Shown here piece after piece: positions 46,675 through 58,540 of a stretch of 64,000 bases of DNA. Position numbers and translations under genes: made by a program. This DNA is from Selaginella moellendorffii. Its lineage: Eukaryota > Streptophyta > Lycopodiopsida > Selaginellales > Selaginellaceae. The stretch spans positions 10,905 through 74,904 of the forward strand of contig NW_003314304.1 of assembly GCF_000143415.4 (NCBI RefSeq), read 5' to 3'. The first letter of the stretch is position 1; every line of letters begins with the position of its first letter. A model generated the notes under the pieces. That model was not told the origin of the DNA. It was given only the letters and a program-made list of their open reading frames with translations, and searched no databases.

Positions 46675-46729
46675 ATGCCATCGATACAATTGACACCCCA
46701 CATGTTTAAAAAAAATTAAAATGAATTAC

Positions 46730-47170
46730 ATGTCAGAGTATATATCACCATGCAAGTTGTGGAAGATCTGAAATCACGCAACGAACCCAAAAAAGAAAGT
46801 TTGACCACGACCTTCATTCTAGCAACAATGTTGATAGCCGGAACAATGATCCAACAAAGCAAACCTCTGCCAAAATGAAAGAAATCTAAACTTAACCATA
46901 CCAAAATTCCAGGAATATCAAATCTAATTTGACGACGAAGGAAAGACCTCTCTATGAATGTACCAAAGACGTCGTCGACCCTCACAATAAAAATCTTACT
47001 TGTAGCGGCAGAGGTAATCGATTGAAATATTCCTAGCATTGTCATCGCCACAGAAAGTTTAAACCATAATAACACCAGGTGTTGTTACATCCTCTTTTAC
47101 ATACATCACACCACGCTTCTATTAAATAATTTCTGTGCTCTAAAGGAAGATAAGAGCCCCGAGCCAAAGT
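46730..47170 (+). repeat. Duplicated non-coding unit X, copy 1
   Basis: This stretch matches 50090-50605 in the same orientation; shared words include GCAAGTTGTGGAAG, AAAATCTTACTTGTAG and ACATACATCACACCACGCTTCT. It also resembles, inverted, 48240-48420. It travels with the permease pseudocopies. Confidence 0.65.
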
Positions 47171-47412
47171 CTGGATCTCTGTTATTTTGGCATACTGGTT
47201 AATAACATAGAATAAAATGACTCATGACCCTTGTACATATTTGCATTTTTAATTACAAAGCCGCCTTTAAAAACATGAGCCCGTCATCCTTCCAAAAGTA
47301 GCGTTTTCTCTTTCTTGTTCACAAAGTCCTCCTTTCTTCTTCCCTTTCGAGCTTCGGCTGCTCCAGTTTTCTGCTGCTGCCTGCCAAAGGAAAAAAAAAA
47401 TAAATCGAATGG

Positions 47413-47830
47413 GAGACTGAGTGAGCAATGGAATAGATCACCTCAATACGGCAGTCGCTGGGAGCAGAGTCGGGAGGTACTTCAAGCTCGAGGAGCGAAA
47501 CTCGTGCTTCACTTGGGAGGTGAGAGCCGGGACTGCGACATTCCTCACCATGGCATACATCATCGCAGTGAACGCCAGCATACTCGCCGACTCTGGCGGT
47601 CCCTACTGCTCGCTGGTCTGCTCCAACGCCACCACCCCCGTACAGCGCTGCTCACATCTCTCCCAGCGGTACACCGCTCACTCTGGTGCCGATTGCAAGG
47701 ATCCAGGGGCAAAGGATACTTCGACTGCCTGGACCAGACGAAGCGTGATCTCATCGTCGCCACGGCAGCTTCGGAAGTGTCATCATGGGAGTGTTCACAA
47801 ATCTCCCGCTCTGGCTGGCGGGGATAGTCG
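47413..47830 (+). pseudogene. Permease pseudogene, N-terminal part
   Basis: A copy of the permease N-terminus from the [12 protein letters not shown] region through DCKDPGA and the ATAAS segment. It lacks a proper start, has small deletions (for example in the Cys-rich loop) and frame changes, and stops near GVF(T)NLPL. Its continuation is probably 49404-50085. Confidence 0.85.
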
Positions 47831-47844
47831 GAGATGCAGCTAGA

Positions 47845-48045
47845 TTATGCTGGCGTTTACTGCGAGGATGTATGCCATGGTGAGGAATGTCGCGGTGCTG
47901 GCTCTCACCTCCAGAATGAAGCAAGAGTTTCGCTCCTCCAGCTTGAAGTACCTCCAACTCTGCTCAGAGCGACTGCCGCATTGAAGTGATCTATGCTTGT
48001 GTTCCATTGCTCGCTCAGTCTCCTGATCGATTTTTTTTTTTTCCT
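47845..48045 (-). pseudogene. Permease pseudogene, inverted N-terminal fragment
   Basis: The minus strand repeats [15 protein letters not shown] and [17 protein letters not shown] of the permease, in opposite orientation to the parent. It forms one arm of the inverted repeat. Confidence 0.85.
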
Positions 48046-48165
48046 TTGGCAGGCAGCAGCGAAAAACTGGAGCAGTCAAAAAGCTCGAGAGGGAAGAGAA
48101 AAGGAGGACTTCGTGGACTCTCACTGATCGGCAAGGAACAGAAAAGAGATGCTCATGCTTTTAAA

Positions 48166-49375
48166 GGTGAGAAAACAAAGGCTAGAAATCCAACTTTGTG
48201 TAGGGGAGCAAACTCGGCTGGCGTGGTAGAGGTTTGTTTCTTGTTGGATCATTGTTTAAAACTTTGATCCAGCTATCGACATCGTTGCTCCTGCCCATAC
48301 ACACAAGGAACGCCGGTACGACAGAAATGTAAAGGTCGTGAAGGATAACTCCTCCGTTGCGTGATTTCAGCTCTTCCACAACTTTCGTGGTGATATATAC
48401 TCGACATGTAATTACAACGAAAAATGGTGATAAAAGTGGTGGATTTTCATTTCCTTCTAATTTGTGGGGTACACGGCTTTTTGGAACATTGATTATATTG
48501 GATTTAAACCCAAGCTTTGATTCCAATATAGCTCTTGTGAGATTGGACGACTCAATGGCCTCCTTAACGTTCTGGAGCCAGCCGCTCAAGGAAACCTCGA
48601 AGCCGTGTAACACTCTCACAAAGGTACACTATATTTGGTCACAGGGCTTAGAGCAACCTGCTACGCCAGATAGAGAATTCGAGTTGCTGACAGCAATATA
48701 GTTCTATTTCCACACCGCTTCCTTGGAAATAGAGCGAGCTCCTCAGCAATCAGCTGCTCCTGTTCCTGCGTGTACGACATGCATACGAGATCCACAAGAG
48801 CAGCAGCAAATCTGGAAAGCTTACAAGGTTAGACAGCTGCTAAGGTTGTCAGGAGCTCAAACTTACCACGTTCCAAATTACAGGTCTTGAGACGAACTGG
48901 CCTCCCATTTGAGCAGTGATGGAAGCATCCTGCAATGATAAAGTTCATGTGTTCGTGAGTTAGAACTGCAAGAGATGTTACCTCGTTCTCTTTCACTCCT
49001 GCCAGCGGCTCGCTAAATTTCATGAGAAAACCTTTGAGAAAGGAGCCTGGCACTGGAAGATACATTCCACTTTGAACGCAAGAACATTTCCTGGGAAAAT
49101 GGAATCGCACAAAGTATGATCACGACCTGGAAAATTCTTGGCCGTAACCGATGCCGTACTCGTCCCTGGAAAAATGAGAGATGAGACATGACGTATAAAC
49201 AAGAATAGATATAAATGAACGAACCAGGCTCTGGAATTGTCCTTCAGAGGCTCTGGAAATGCTTGATTAGAAGCAGAGCTTGCCTCCTGCAAGAAAAATC
49301 TGGAGAAAAAAGAATTGCGCAAAGTACCTTGTATACGCACAAATTCCTGTCTAATATCGCTGAGGCAAGAAAAGA
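48166..49375. other. Insert between the permease pseudogene fragments
   Basis: It contains an inverted piece of unit X (about 48240-48420). The rest shows no recognisable gene. A 145-codon minus frame (48182-48619) covers the X piece and has no known motif. Confidence 0.5.
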
Positions 49376-49403
49376 ATGTTACGCATCATAAGCGTCTGCT
49401 CCC

Positions 49404-50085
49404 ATGCTCTCCGGTGCAAGGATCCAGGGGCTTACAACAAAGGATACTCCGACTGCCTGGACCAGACGAAGCGTGATCTCGCCGTCGCCACGGCAGCATC
49501 CTCGTTCATCGGCAGTGTCATCATGGGCGTGTTTGCAAATCTCCCGCTCGGGCTGGCGCCTGGGATGGGAGCAAACGCCTACTTTGCGTACACCTTCCAC
49601 GGCTCCGGAAGTCTCTCTTACGGTGGGGCTCTAGCTCCAGCGCGGCTGGTATCGGTCTCTTCCTCGCCTTCATAGGCTTGCGGTCGAGCGAAGGCATCGG
49701 GCTCATCGGCTTCACTCCGTCATCTCTGGTGGCGCTGGGTGCATGCCCAGCAGCGGACCGAGTAGCGGTAGCACCGGTTGTCAAACCAGATGGAAGATCC
49801 CGGCGTCGTGTCATCGTCGCGTATGCTCTCGTCAGGGGTGTCCAAGGTGCCATGATCTACGGCAGTCTTCGTCACCGGCATCTTCCAGAGAACTACGGTG
49901 ACGTACTACGCGTACTTCTGCAAGATGGTCGACGTCCACACCATCAAACGGAGCTCTCTCCTTTGCTGAAATCGGCAAGAGCCAGTTCTGGGTGGCGCTC
50001 ATCACCTTCCTCTACGTCAACATACTGGATACCATTGGAACTCTCTACTCCATGGCCAAGTTTGCCGGCAATTCCTTCGTTGTAA
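49404..50085 (+). pseudogene. Permease pseudogene, central part
   Basis: It resumes at [21 protein letters not shown], where 47413-47830 decays, and runs through [48 protein letters not shown] and the AKFAG region. Deletions and frameshifts occur at several points, and the last third of the permease is absent. Confidence 0.86.
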
Positions 50086-50089
50086 TTTA

Positions 50090-50605
50090 TATCACCACGC
50101 AAGTTGTGGAAGTTCTGGAATCCCATTGATCACGACCTAGCCACCTTAAACTGGAGATGTCCATTCTCTTGGCATTTCGGTTACATTTCTCTCGTAGCGT
50201 CATACTCGCAAAGGAACAATGATGTCAATAGCTGGATCAACAGTGATCACATGAATCTCTGCCAAAACATCAGAAATTTCAGGAATATCAACCAAGGAAC
50301 AAAGCGCTGGCCGAAATAAAGAAAAAGCAATCGTGCTCCTCGAGAAAATATTACGCATAGCTGAAAACCAAGAATCAAGCGCAAGAAGAATCTTACTTGT
50401 AGAGGAGGCGATCGACCGATGAGAAAATGCAAATATCGCCGAAGTTCGTTTGAAAGCCTAAAACCCCAGGGGTGTTGTGATACATCCTCTTTTTATTCAT
50501 TTATATACACTGAGACTGTGTGAAAGAGATGCTATTGTACATACATCACACCACGCTTCTATGTGCGCTGTTAAGTATCTCTGCTCTAAAGGAAGATGGG
50601 AAAAA
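50090..50605 (+). repeat. Duplicated non-coding unit X, copy 2
   Basis: Direct repeat of 46730-47170 with insertions. It again lies just after permease sequence, which shows that permease plus X was the duplicated unit. Its right end reaches the 3' side of the kinase gene at 50654. Confidence 0.65.
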
Positions 50606-50653
50606 AGGAGAAGAAAAACAACTCCCCTCACCTCTCACTCCAGCATGAAATTT

Positions 50654-53600
50654 TCAAGGCTTTGGCAGATCCTTTCCACTCTGCTGCAACAGCATATCAT
50701 AGTTGATGGATACTAACTGCGAGAGATTCTGTGGAAGCCAACAAGAAAAATCCCAATGAGACAAGTGAGAGAGCCAAGAACTTTCATCACCTTGAAAGAA
50801 AAATTGCTGAAGGAGTATTGGTTTGATGGTGGGGAGTCGAATTCCGCAAGATCATTGCACTCGTCTCTCTGAATCAAAAGTTTAGACAACAAAAACAGAA
50901 AGAAGGAAGCACGGCTTACCCCTTCCTCGTGTTTACTGCTCACTGAGCTGCTACTACCATCACAACTACTTTCGTAATCGCTAGACTCCGGGAACTCTTG
51001 CTCTGCATAGACCCGACCATCCGTGGAAGACCACTTGTGCCGAGATGTAAAATAGCTCGTATCGTGGGCTCCTTCGGGGCTGGGAATGAAAACAGCCTGA
51101 AGAAAATTCTACCATTAGCTTAACAAACATTCGGAAAAGGCATGAAGATTGACCTGCTGAGAGCCAACACTATCCCATTCCACTTCCTTGAAGAATGGGT
51201 GAGCTTTCACCTGCAAAAATGAAACCATCATAAGAAAACCTTCAAGTAAAGAGAAAAACATCTGCAGACCTCCGCCGCACCCTTGGCACCAAGACGATGA
51301 TTGGGATCTTCTGCGAGAAGCCTATACGAGAGAATTGTGATTAAAGAAAAACTAGTAATGGATTCTTACTTGTCTATGAAGTCTGCAGCTTCAAATGACA
51401 TGTCTCCGGGGATATTTGGCCATGGTATGTTTCTGTTCAATATGTTTTCAAAGATCATCTGCAACACGAGGCCCTGTTAGAGAAGGCAGAATTTCTTCCG
51501 ACATCGAACCTGAGGGTCTTCCGCATTGAATGGGGGAATCCCAGTCAGAAACTCGAAGAGAATGACACCAACGGACCACCAATCAGCCGGATAGCCTGCG
51601 ATAAAAACCACAAAAAGGTTAAGCTCCAATTAAAAAATTGTTCAAACCGTGTGCTGTCCCAAGGAGAATTTCAGGGGCCAAATAGTCGGGTGTTCCAACA
51701 GTCTTTTGTTGCCGGCCCTTCTTCGTGGATGAATCCGAGCTGTCATGCTTTTCAGCCGCGACAGTAGCTCCTCTAGAAGCGGGCGCAGAGAGATCGTCCG
51801 TGCTGTTTATGAGACCAACTTTTGAAAGCCCGAAGTCTGTGAGCTGCAAGGAAACTTGACGTGAGCATTTACAAAAGAGACAGGAAACGACTCTACTCTT
51901 ATGTGTCCATCATGGGCTATCAGTATGTTGTCCGGTTTCAAATCCCGGTGAATAACGGCTAGCGAGTGGAGATATTCCAGTGCAAGGACCTGAAAAACCA
52001 GTAAACTTAGATACATAAACAGTGTAAATACTTTACCAGTTCTGCGATGTAGTATCGTGCCATGTCTTCATCCAGACACCCAAGGTTTCTTAGCATTGAG
52101 TACATGTCACCTCCATTCAAGTACTCCATGACCAAATAGAGATTCTCCTTACAAGTGAAAGAATAGAAGAAACGCACCTGCAAACAAATGTATCAGTTCC
52201 ATTTTGAACAGAATTTCACATATCGTACCAAAAAAGGATTTTTCGCATGAATGAGAATGTTCCGTTCTGCATGGACGCTTTCGACGGCATTCTTACGAAT
52301 CATATCTGCTTTTCGAAGAACCTATCACAAACTTACGGAAGTGAGTACCATCTACTTTCACGAGACAGGACAAATACCTTTATTGCAAAGAGGTCTCCAG
52401 TCGTTCTTTTCCTTGCCAGGAACACTCTGCCAAAAGCACCTCTACTGATTGGCTTTATTATCTCAAAGTCGTCGATACTAGTCCGATCGTTGAAAGAAGG
52501 GTGATGAGGAGTGCATTGAAGGCTCGCAACCCCGTCATCATCGTCATCTTCAGTAGTGCCGGTGCTGTCATGTTCTACACCTTCGGACACAAGAAGATAC
52601 TTCTCCCTGCATACATAAACACAAATCGTTCCTTGTCTGGTGCGCACTTGCCAACTTCAAGGCTTACCTCAAGAGCTTTTCAATCCTTTTGCCAAATGTA
52701 TGTACTGTCAAACCTTCAACTCTGCAGAGCTGCAAAAGATTCTGAAGGTCTTGCAAGCAAGTTCCCAAAAAGTCATAGGCGTCTTCTTTGGACACATCTG
52801 TGCTTGCTGCACAGCGAGCTATATCAGCAAGCTCGTTAATCTGCAGCAACGACACGTTAAGTCACTGTATAACTGGAAGTCTTAAACGTACCTGAACAAT
52901 ATCTTCAGATTCGCCGACACTCGCCCGCTCAGCCAGCAACAGATCTATCTGACTTGCCCTTGGAGTCGTAATTGGAGAGCAAGGCGTCCTACTTCCGGTT
53001 GAAGACGCACTAAGTCCCTGGTCGGACTTTGGTCCAAACCGTGACTTCCCGTTTAGCACTCCAAATCCTCTAAGGTCCTCCAAAGTTGCTGCATCCATCT
53101 CGTGAAGTTCATCTAGCATGTCCTCTGATCCTCGACGATTTAGCTCACTTAACTTCGGAGAAGCGCCTTCCGATCCCTCGCCCTTTCTAAGATTCAGTAC
53201 CGGGCTCAAACCGACGCCAGTCTGAGAGCTCTTGGGTGTGTAAGACTCTACGATCTTCTCCAACATCTCCGCAAGTTTGTAAAGCTTCTCGTCGATGCTT
53301 CTACCTTTGAAGCATCTGTCGGCAACCGCGCAGACCCTTGAGTGATCACCAACTTGCGAGGCTGGAACTGTTTCCTCGCATATCCGGCAAACAAGTTTCA
53401 ACTCATCACCCGCAGCTTTCTTCCTTTGTTCGCAAACTTTTGGATGTTCCACGGGCTTCAACCTTGACGTTGACAGACCTTCGTCAGCTTTGAGTTTGGT
53501 TTCCTGTCCAGGTAACTTAGGCGAGGTTTGTCCGAACTTTTTCCAGCCTGCAAGTCGTTCAGTGACTATACTCCCCAGACCATTGAAGTTTGAAGCTGGT

Positions 53601-55178
53601 CGCGTCAAGTGACTAAGAGCACTTTTGTCTTTCCACCTGTGCGCATTTAGCTCTTGACTGTAGAAAATCTTCTGCTCCTTGATCGGCTTGAGCACGGCTT
53701 TATCCTTTTTCCCTGTAGTCCATGGTGTCTGAATCTTGGAGGGAGGAGTATGCTTATTCATCTCCTCGTCCAAGCCTGTCAGCTGTACCAGTCTTGTACA
53801 ACGTGTGAGAATGAAGAGCATTCGTGTGTGTAGCTGTTTCAGTAATCCCATCGGAAGCTCTTGCCGCCTGTCATCCAAGTCTTGAACGATACTTTCACAA
53901 TGTTCTCTGAAGTCCGCTGAAGACATCATCGCGCATTGCTGAGCGAAGACAAGGAGGTCTTCAATCTTCCTTTTCCAGTCCGGTGATAGATCCTCCTTCT
54001 TCTCGAGAATTTCAATCAAGTCACCAGCGAAGCCCTCGAGCTCTGTGTTGATCTCTTCTTTCACAGTGTTGAATTTTGATCTTAATGCTTCAATAATGTC
54101 CTTCTGTAATGAGAACAAAAGGTATGCGTAACACTTAAAAGAGAAAAAGAGTTACCTCTCCATCGCTAAATATGTGCGGGCGCCAGAATACGTTGGACCG
54201 AACACCCTTGGGATCGAGTTCGTGAGAAAAGCTCTTTATGTCGCGCTTGCCCTTCTTCGTGCTTGTAACACGCAGCAAGGCTTGAAACCTTGGGGAGTTT
54301 GTTTCCTTGACACTTTCTGACGGACTTAAATTCTGATAGAGAAAACGCAGATCGATTACAACATTGCGATTTAAAACGATACTTACCTCGTTTTCTGGAA
54401 CATTTCTACTGGAGCCCGAAGCTAAAGAAACGTGCCACGGAGACTTGCCACCTGCAAGAAAAGCTTAAATGCATGCTCCATCTTTGTCCGACTTACCTTG
54501 CTTCGAAGGTGGAGTGTTTTCCGAACGTCCCCCAGCTGAAGACGAGCACTCAAAGTTGCTCCAGCTGCGAGGAGAGAGATCGTCAACCACGCTTGAAGAG
54601 GATTCCTTCCGAGAGCTCCGCGTCGAAACTTCATGAATGCTGGAACTCGGCACCTTGTGTCCAAGCTTGGGAGAATCCCGAGGCACTGTTGTCAAAAGCC
54701 CAGAGCTGGAGACGTTCTTCTGTTTCTTCGATCCCTTCCCGGCTGCAGCTTGCTTAGCAAACGACTTTTCCTGTACAAATCTTTCATCAAAACCAGCCAT
54801 ATTCCAGTTCCTTTCACTGTTATGGTTATCACTTAGAGGACCCGAGCGTGTTTTGATCCGGTTTAGTCCCAAGGAGCTCGCTCCCAAATTATCAAAGTCA
54901 GAAAAAAGTGAGCCTTGCTTGGTTGAGTACTCACTGAGACCACCCGAATGCGCCTTTTTCTCCCTGTTGATCCTCCCAAAAACCGTATCATCCTCTGTGA
55001 TCCCACTACCATCCTTTTCTTCTTCATTCCTCAAAGAACTTCTACTCTGCTCCGGCAAATCGCTGAGCTCCTTCGTCCGAGGAACTTCGTCATCCGGAAC
55101 GACCTTATTCTTTCCTCCACTTCCACTTCCATTCTTCTTTTCCTTCTTGGTAATGGAAGTCCTCCCGACTGGTCCCAT
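50654..55178 (-). CDS. IRE-like AGC protein kinase
   Basis: Many exons on the minus strand encode roughly 1,150 residues. Start [12 protein letters not shown] (55178) opens a long Ser-rich tail. A conserved central block follows ([18 protein letters not shown]...LEGFAGDL, with [21 protein letters not shown], a zinc-binding C2H2-type signature). The kinase domain then begins [23 protein letters not shown], with [23 protein letters not shown], a long activation insert, [13 protein letters not shown] and [15 protein letters not shown]. The end runs [23 protein letters not shown] to TGA at 50656-50654. This order matches plant IRE (INCOMPLETE ROOT HAIR ELONGATION) and related kinases, linked to tip growth and auxin or mitotic functions. 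Which paralogue it is cannot be told. Confidence 0.93.
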
Positions 55179-55940
55179 CTTCCTCCTCCACTGTTTTCTC
55201 TATTCCGAGCTATTTACAGCGACCAGAGATCTACCAAGAACCCTAAATCCAGGCGAATTGGAGACAGGAATTGCGGACATTTCACTTATCCCTGAGCCTG
55301 TGCCCCGCCAGAAGCCCACACGCGGCTGATGCATCGCATAGCAACCGCCGCGAGAGCTTCCAATGCGGCATTTCCGCAGCTATCCTGGCTAGATCTTTAC
55401 CCTGTTACTACATACCGATGCGATCACCTCGCGCCTCGCCCCGCCACTAGGGCGCTTCCATCCAAACCCTATCACCCAGGAAAATTCGATGTGAAAAGAG
55501 AATATGCCACTGATAATGTTGTAAAAGGACTAAGTGAATATATTTAAAATATACATGAATATTCTAAAATATTTTAATATCCAACATTATCATTTAGATT
55601 TATTTGGTAATTATATTTTATAAATATATTTATAATTTTTAGAATTTTCTAAATACTTCCTAGTATATTCTTGTTTATTCTACCATGATATGAACCTTCT
55701 AACTCACTTCAAAAGTATTAAACCCTTTATCTTTATTTAAAAGTATTTACCTCTGGGGTAAAAGATATGAACTTGAATAAAAAGGCTATAATGATAAAAA
55801 TGAAACTTAACCATGCTTTAGAGCTAATATATGTTTATAATAACAATCACAATTTAATGATATTGAGAATGATAATTTCTAATATTAGCAAATCTTGAAA
55901 GAAAATATTGGAAGGAAATATTTTAAAATTATTTTGAAAA
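55179..55940. other. Kinase 5' region and AT-rich boundary
   Basis: The first 310 bp are GC-richer and probably form the kinase promoter and leader; the composition turns sharply AT-rich at about 55490. A 72-codon plus-strand frame (55329-55547) crosses this boundary and has no recognisable motif. Confidence 0.55.
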
Positions 55941-58540
55941 TTCATGATGTGAGTGTATGGAATATGGAAAAGGAATACAAAAAATATGCATATCAATTAG
56001 CCCAAAAACTCTAATCTATATACAGGAGTGAGTGGTCTAAATTAAAACCAATCCAACGACTACTAAAATCTTATTATGCTAATATTAGTATACAATATTG
56101 TAGCCATACTCTTACTCTTCTCGGAATAATAGAAAACCATTAAGGTTCTCTTGTAGATGGGTTGGGATTTAAAAAAACATCAAGAGGAGGCATCAGTGGA
56201 TTAATAGGTGGTATCAATTGTTTCTAATCCCTTTGTATGAAGCATTTCAATTGTTGCATATGCATAATTTCTGGAAGATCAGTTTATTGGACGTCATGCC
56301 GAACCTCATAAATTTGTGGTCCAACTCACTATAACACCTGATACAGTCTTTTCCATTGAGCAAGGAGCTTTTTAGATAAACCATGTATCATAAGATGGGG
56401 AAAATAGACTAACACCAAGTCATCCACTTTGTACTTTGCAAGTGGATGATGATGGGAGTTGTAGTGCTATTGTTGTCTCATTTGTATGCGGCCTAAGTGT
56501 TTGGTAGATGTGGCAATTGCAAACGTAAACCTAGCTCTATTGGTAATATTGGATTATGATTATGTAGGAGTTTATGTGGTGAAACGCTAATAGAACTTTG
56601 CACCCCTGTGACATATATATACCAAAGAGATGGTAGATAACCATCTCAATCTGAATACTGAAAGTTCACATACTTTACGATCATTCCTTTGAATGTCTGA
56701 ATAAGCCATTCCACTAAACTGTTTGATTGTGGATGATAAGCACTCGTGAAAGTGTGGCATATCCCCAACGGAGATGTCAAAACATGAAATGCCTTAGCGA
56801 TAAATGCAGGACCATTATCCGAAAGAATCTGCTCTGGACAAGAATGCTAAAACACCACTTGATTGAGGAGGAAGTATCCAACAATAGTTGTAGAGGCATT
56901 AGCATGAGCACCAACTTCCACTCAACAAGTCAAATAGTCAGAAGCAATAATAACATATTCATTGCCAGTAGTTGATCGTGGAAAAGGTCCCATAAGATCA
57001 AATGCTACTAATTCAAATAAACAGGAAATTGCAATTGACTTCAACCGTCCTTCTGCGGCATGAGGGGGAGTATTATGAGCTTGGCACCAAATGTAGTTAC
57101 ACATATATTAGATAACATCACGTTGCATTTCCAGACAATAGAAAGACCTACACAGTTTCTCGGTTACAAAACGATGTTCCATATATATGTCTAGAATAGA
57201 AGAATGATGGTAAGCATGAAGAAACCGTAGAATAAATACGGAAGGCACCACTAGTCATAAAGGATCATCAAGATCTATCCCCACAAAATAAAAAATGCCG
57301 TCTTCAAAGCGATATTGAGAATGTAAATGCCGAAATGGCAAGTCATCAACAAGTGATGCAAGATTCTCAAACCCATCTCAAAGCCTTCGAATCCACAGCA
57401 CAATTTTCTGAGCTTCATGAACCTCATCAAGAGAAGGTAGATCTTGCTCTACAACTTGTGGACATTAAACATCAAGTATATCAACTGTCGACGACATAGA
57501 ATCCTCGTCTAAAAAGTCCACAAATGTTGGAACAATAAGCTCATCAGAAACATGGGAAGAGAGTGGAGAAAGAAGAAGAGCTTGAGAAAGGGCATTAACA
57601 TTAGCCATAGAATTCCCTCTATAATGAATAATATCAAAATCATATATCTAAAGCTTCAAAGCCCACTGAGTAGTATGACTAACCAGGTTCTTTCACTTCA
57701 ATAATGAAGTAACAATAACATAATCACCTTCAAGTAACGTTTAAGAACCATGTAGATCTGCATGAAATTTCTCGAAACCCCAGATTGCTACTAAACACTC
57801 CTTCTTTATTATGGAGTAGTTCACCTTTGCTGGTTGTAATGTATGGCTTATATACGTAATGGGATGGCACTGACCAGGCACACTCGGGCTCTTTTGCATC
57901 AACACACCTCCAAAACCAATATCAGAAACATCCAGGTGCAAAATAAAAGGTTGAGTGTAGTTAGAATATGCCAAAACCAGAGGTAGCTATTTGAGATCCA
58001 CAAGCACCCACTCACAATCTAGAGACCAAATGAAAGATGACGTTGATGACTTTAGCAACACTCGCAACAGTGCAGTGCGATTAAAAAGATGATCCATAAA
58101 ACAAACAAGATACTGCACCTTGCCTAAGAAGCATTACACATCATGCACACACTTCAGAATAGGGAACTTTAAAATAGCCACAAGTTTGTCAAGATCAATT
58201 TGTAAACCCCCACGAGAAATACGGTACTCAAGATAAATTGTGTCCTTGGACCCAAACACGCATTTCAACTGCTTCAACTTTAAACCAACGTGCTGTAGCT
58301 GATCCAACACTTTACAAACATCATAAACGTGCTCCTTCAACATCCCCTTCGAGTGGATTAAGACATCATCAATGAAGTCAATAATCACCTCTTGTATATC
58401 GCAAAGAACCTCGTCCATCATCCATTAGAAAGTTGCTGGAGTATTTTCAAACCAAATGGCATCACCAAGAACTCGTACAAACCAAACAATGTATGAAAAG
58501 CAGTCTTAGAAATATCTTTATTGGTTCAAGTAATCATTGT
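55940..58540 (-). mobile_element. Decayed Ty3/gypsy element, family B, copy 3 (inverted)
   Basis: Read on minus, RT (58421-58134, FIDDVLIHSKG), RNase H (57974-57741, LHLDVSDIGFGGVLMQ), integrase zinc region and core (57104 to about 56720) and an LTR (about 56130-55940) appear in order, with stops and gaps. It breaks off inside RT near 58540, so the 5' part is missing. The LTR is recognisable from CTAATATTAG and AATTGATATGCATA. Confidence 0.84.

Larger units (their letters stand above)
47265..48165. repeat. Inverted repeat made of permease leader and N-terminal sequence
   Basis: Arms of about 320 bp lie at 47265-47585 (plus) and 47845-48165 (minus) around a spacer of about 260 bp. Each arm carries the permease 5' leader (matching about 44735-44934) and the first 60 or so codons. 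The arms are roughly 85-90% alike by eye. Confidence 0.82.

Noticed and set aside
55329-55547. 72-codon plus-strand frame near the kinase start
   Set aside because: It crosses a sharp change from GC-rich to AT-rich DNA and has no motif; more likely leader or promoter sequence.
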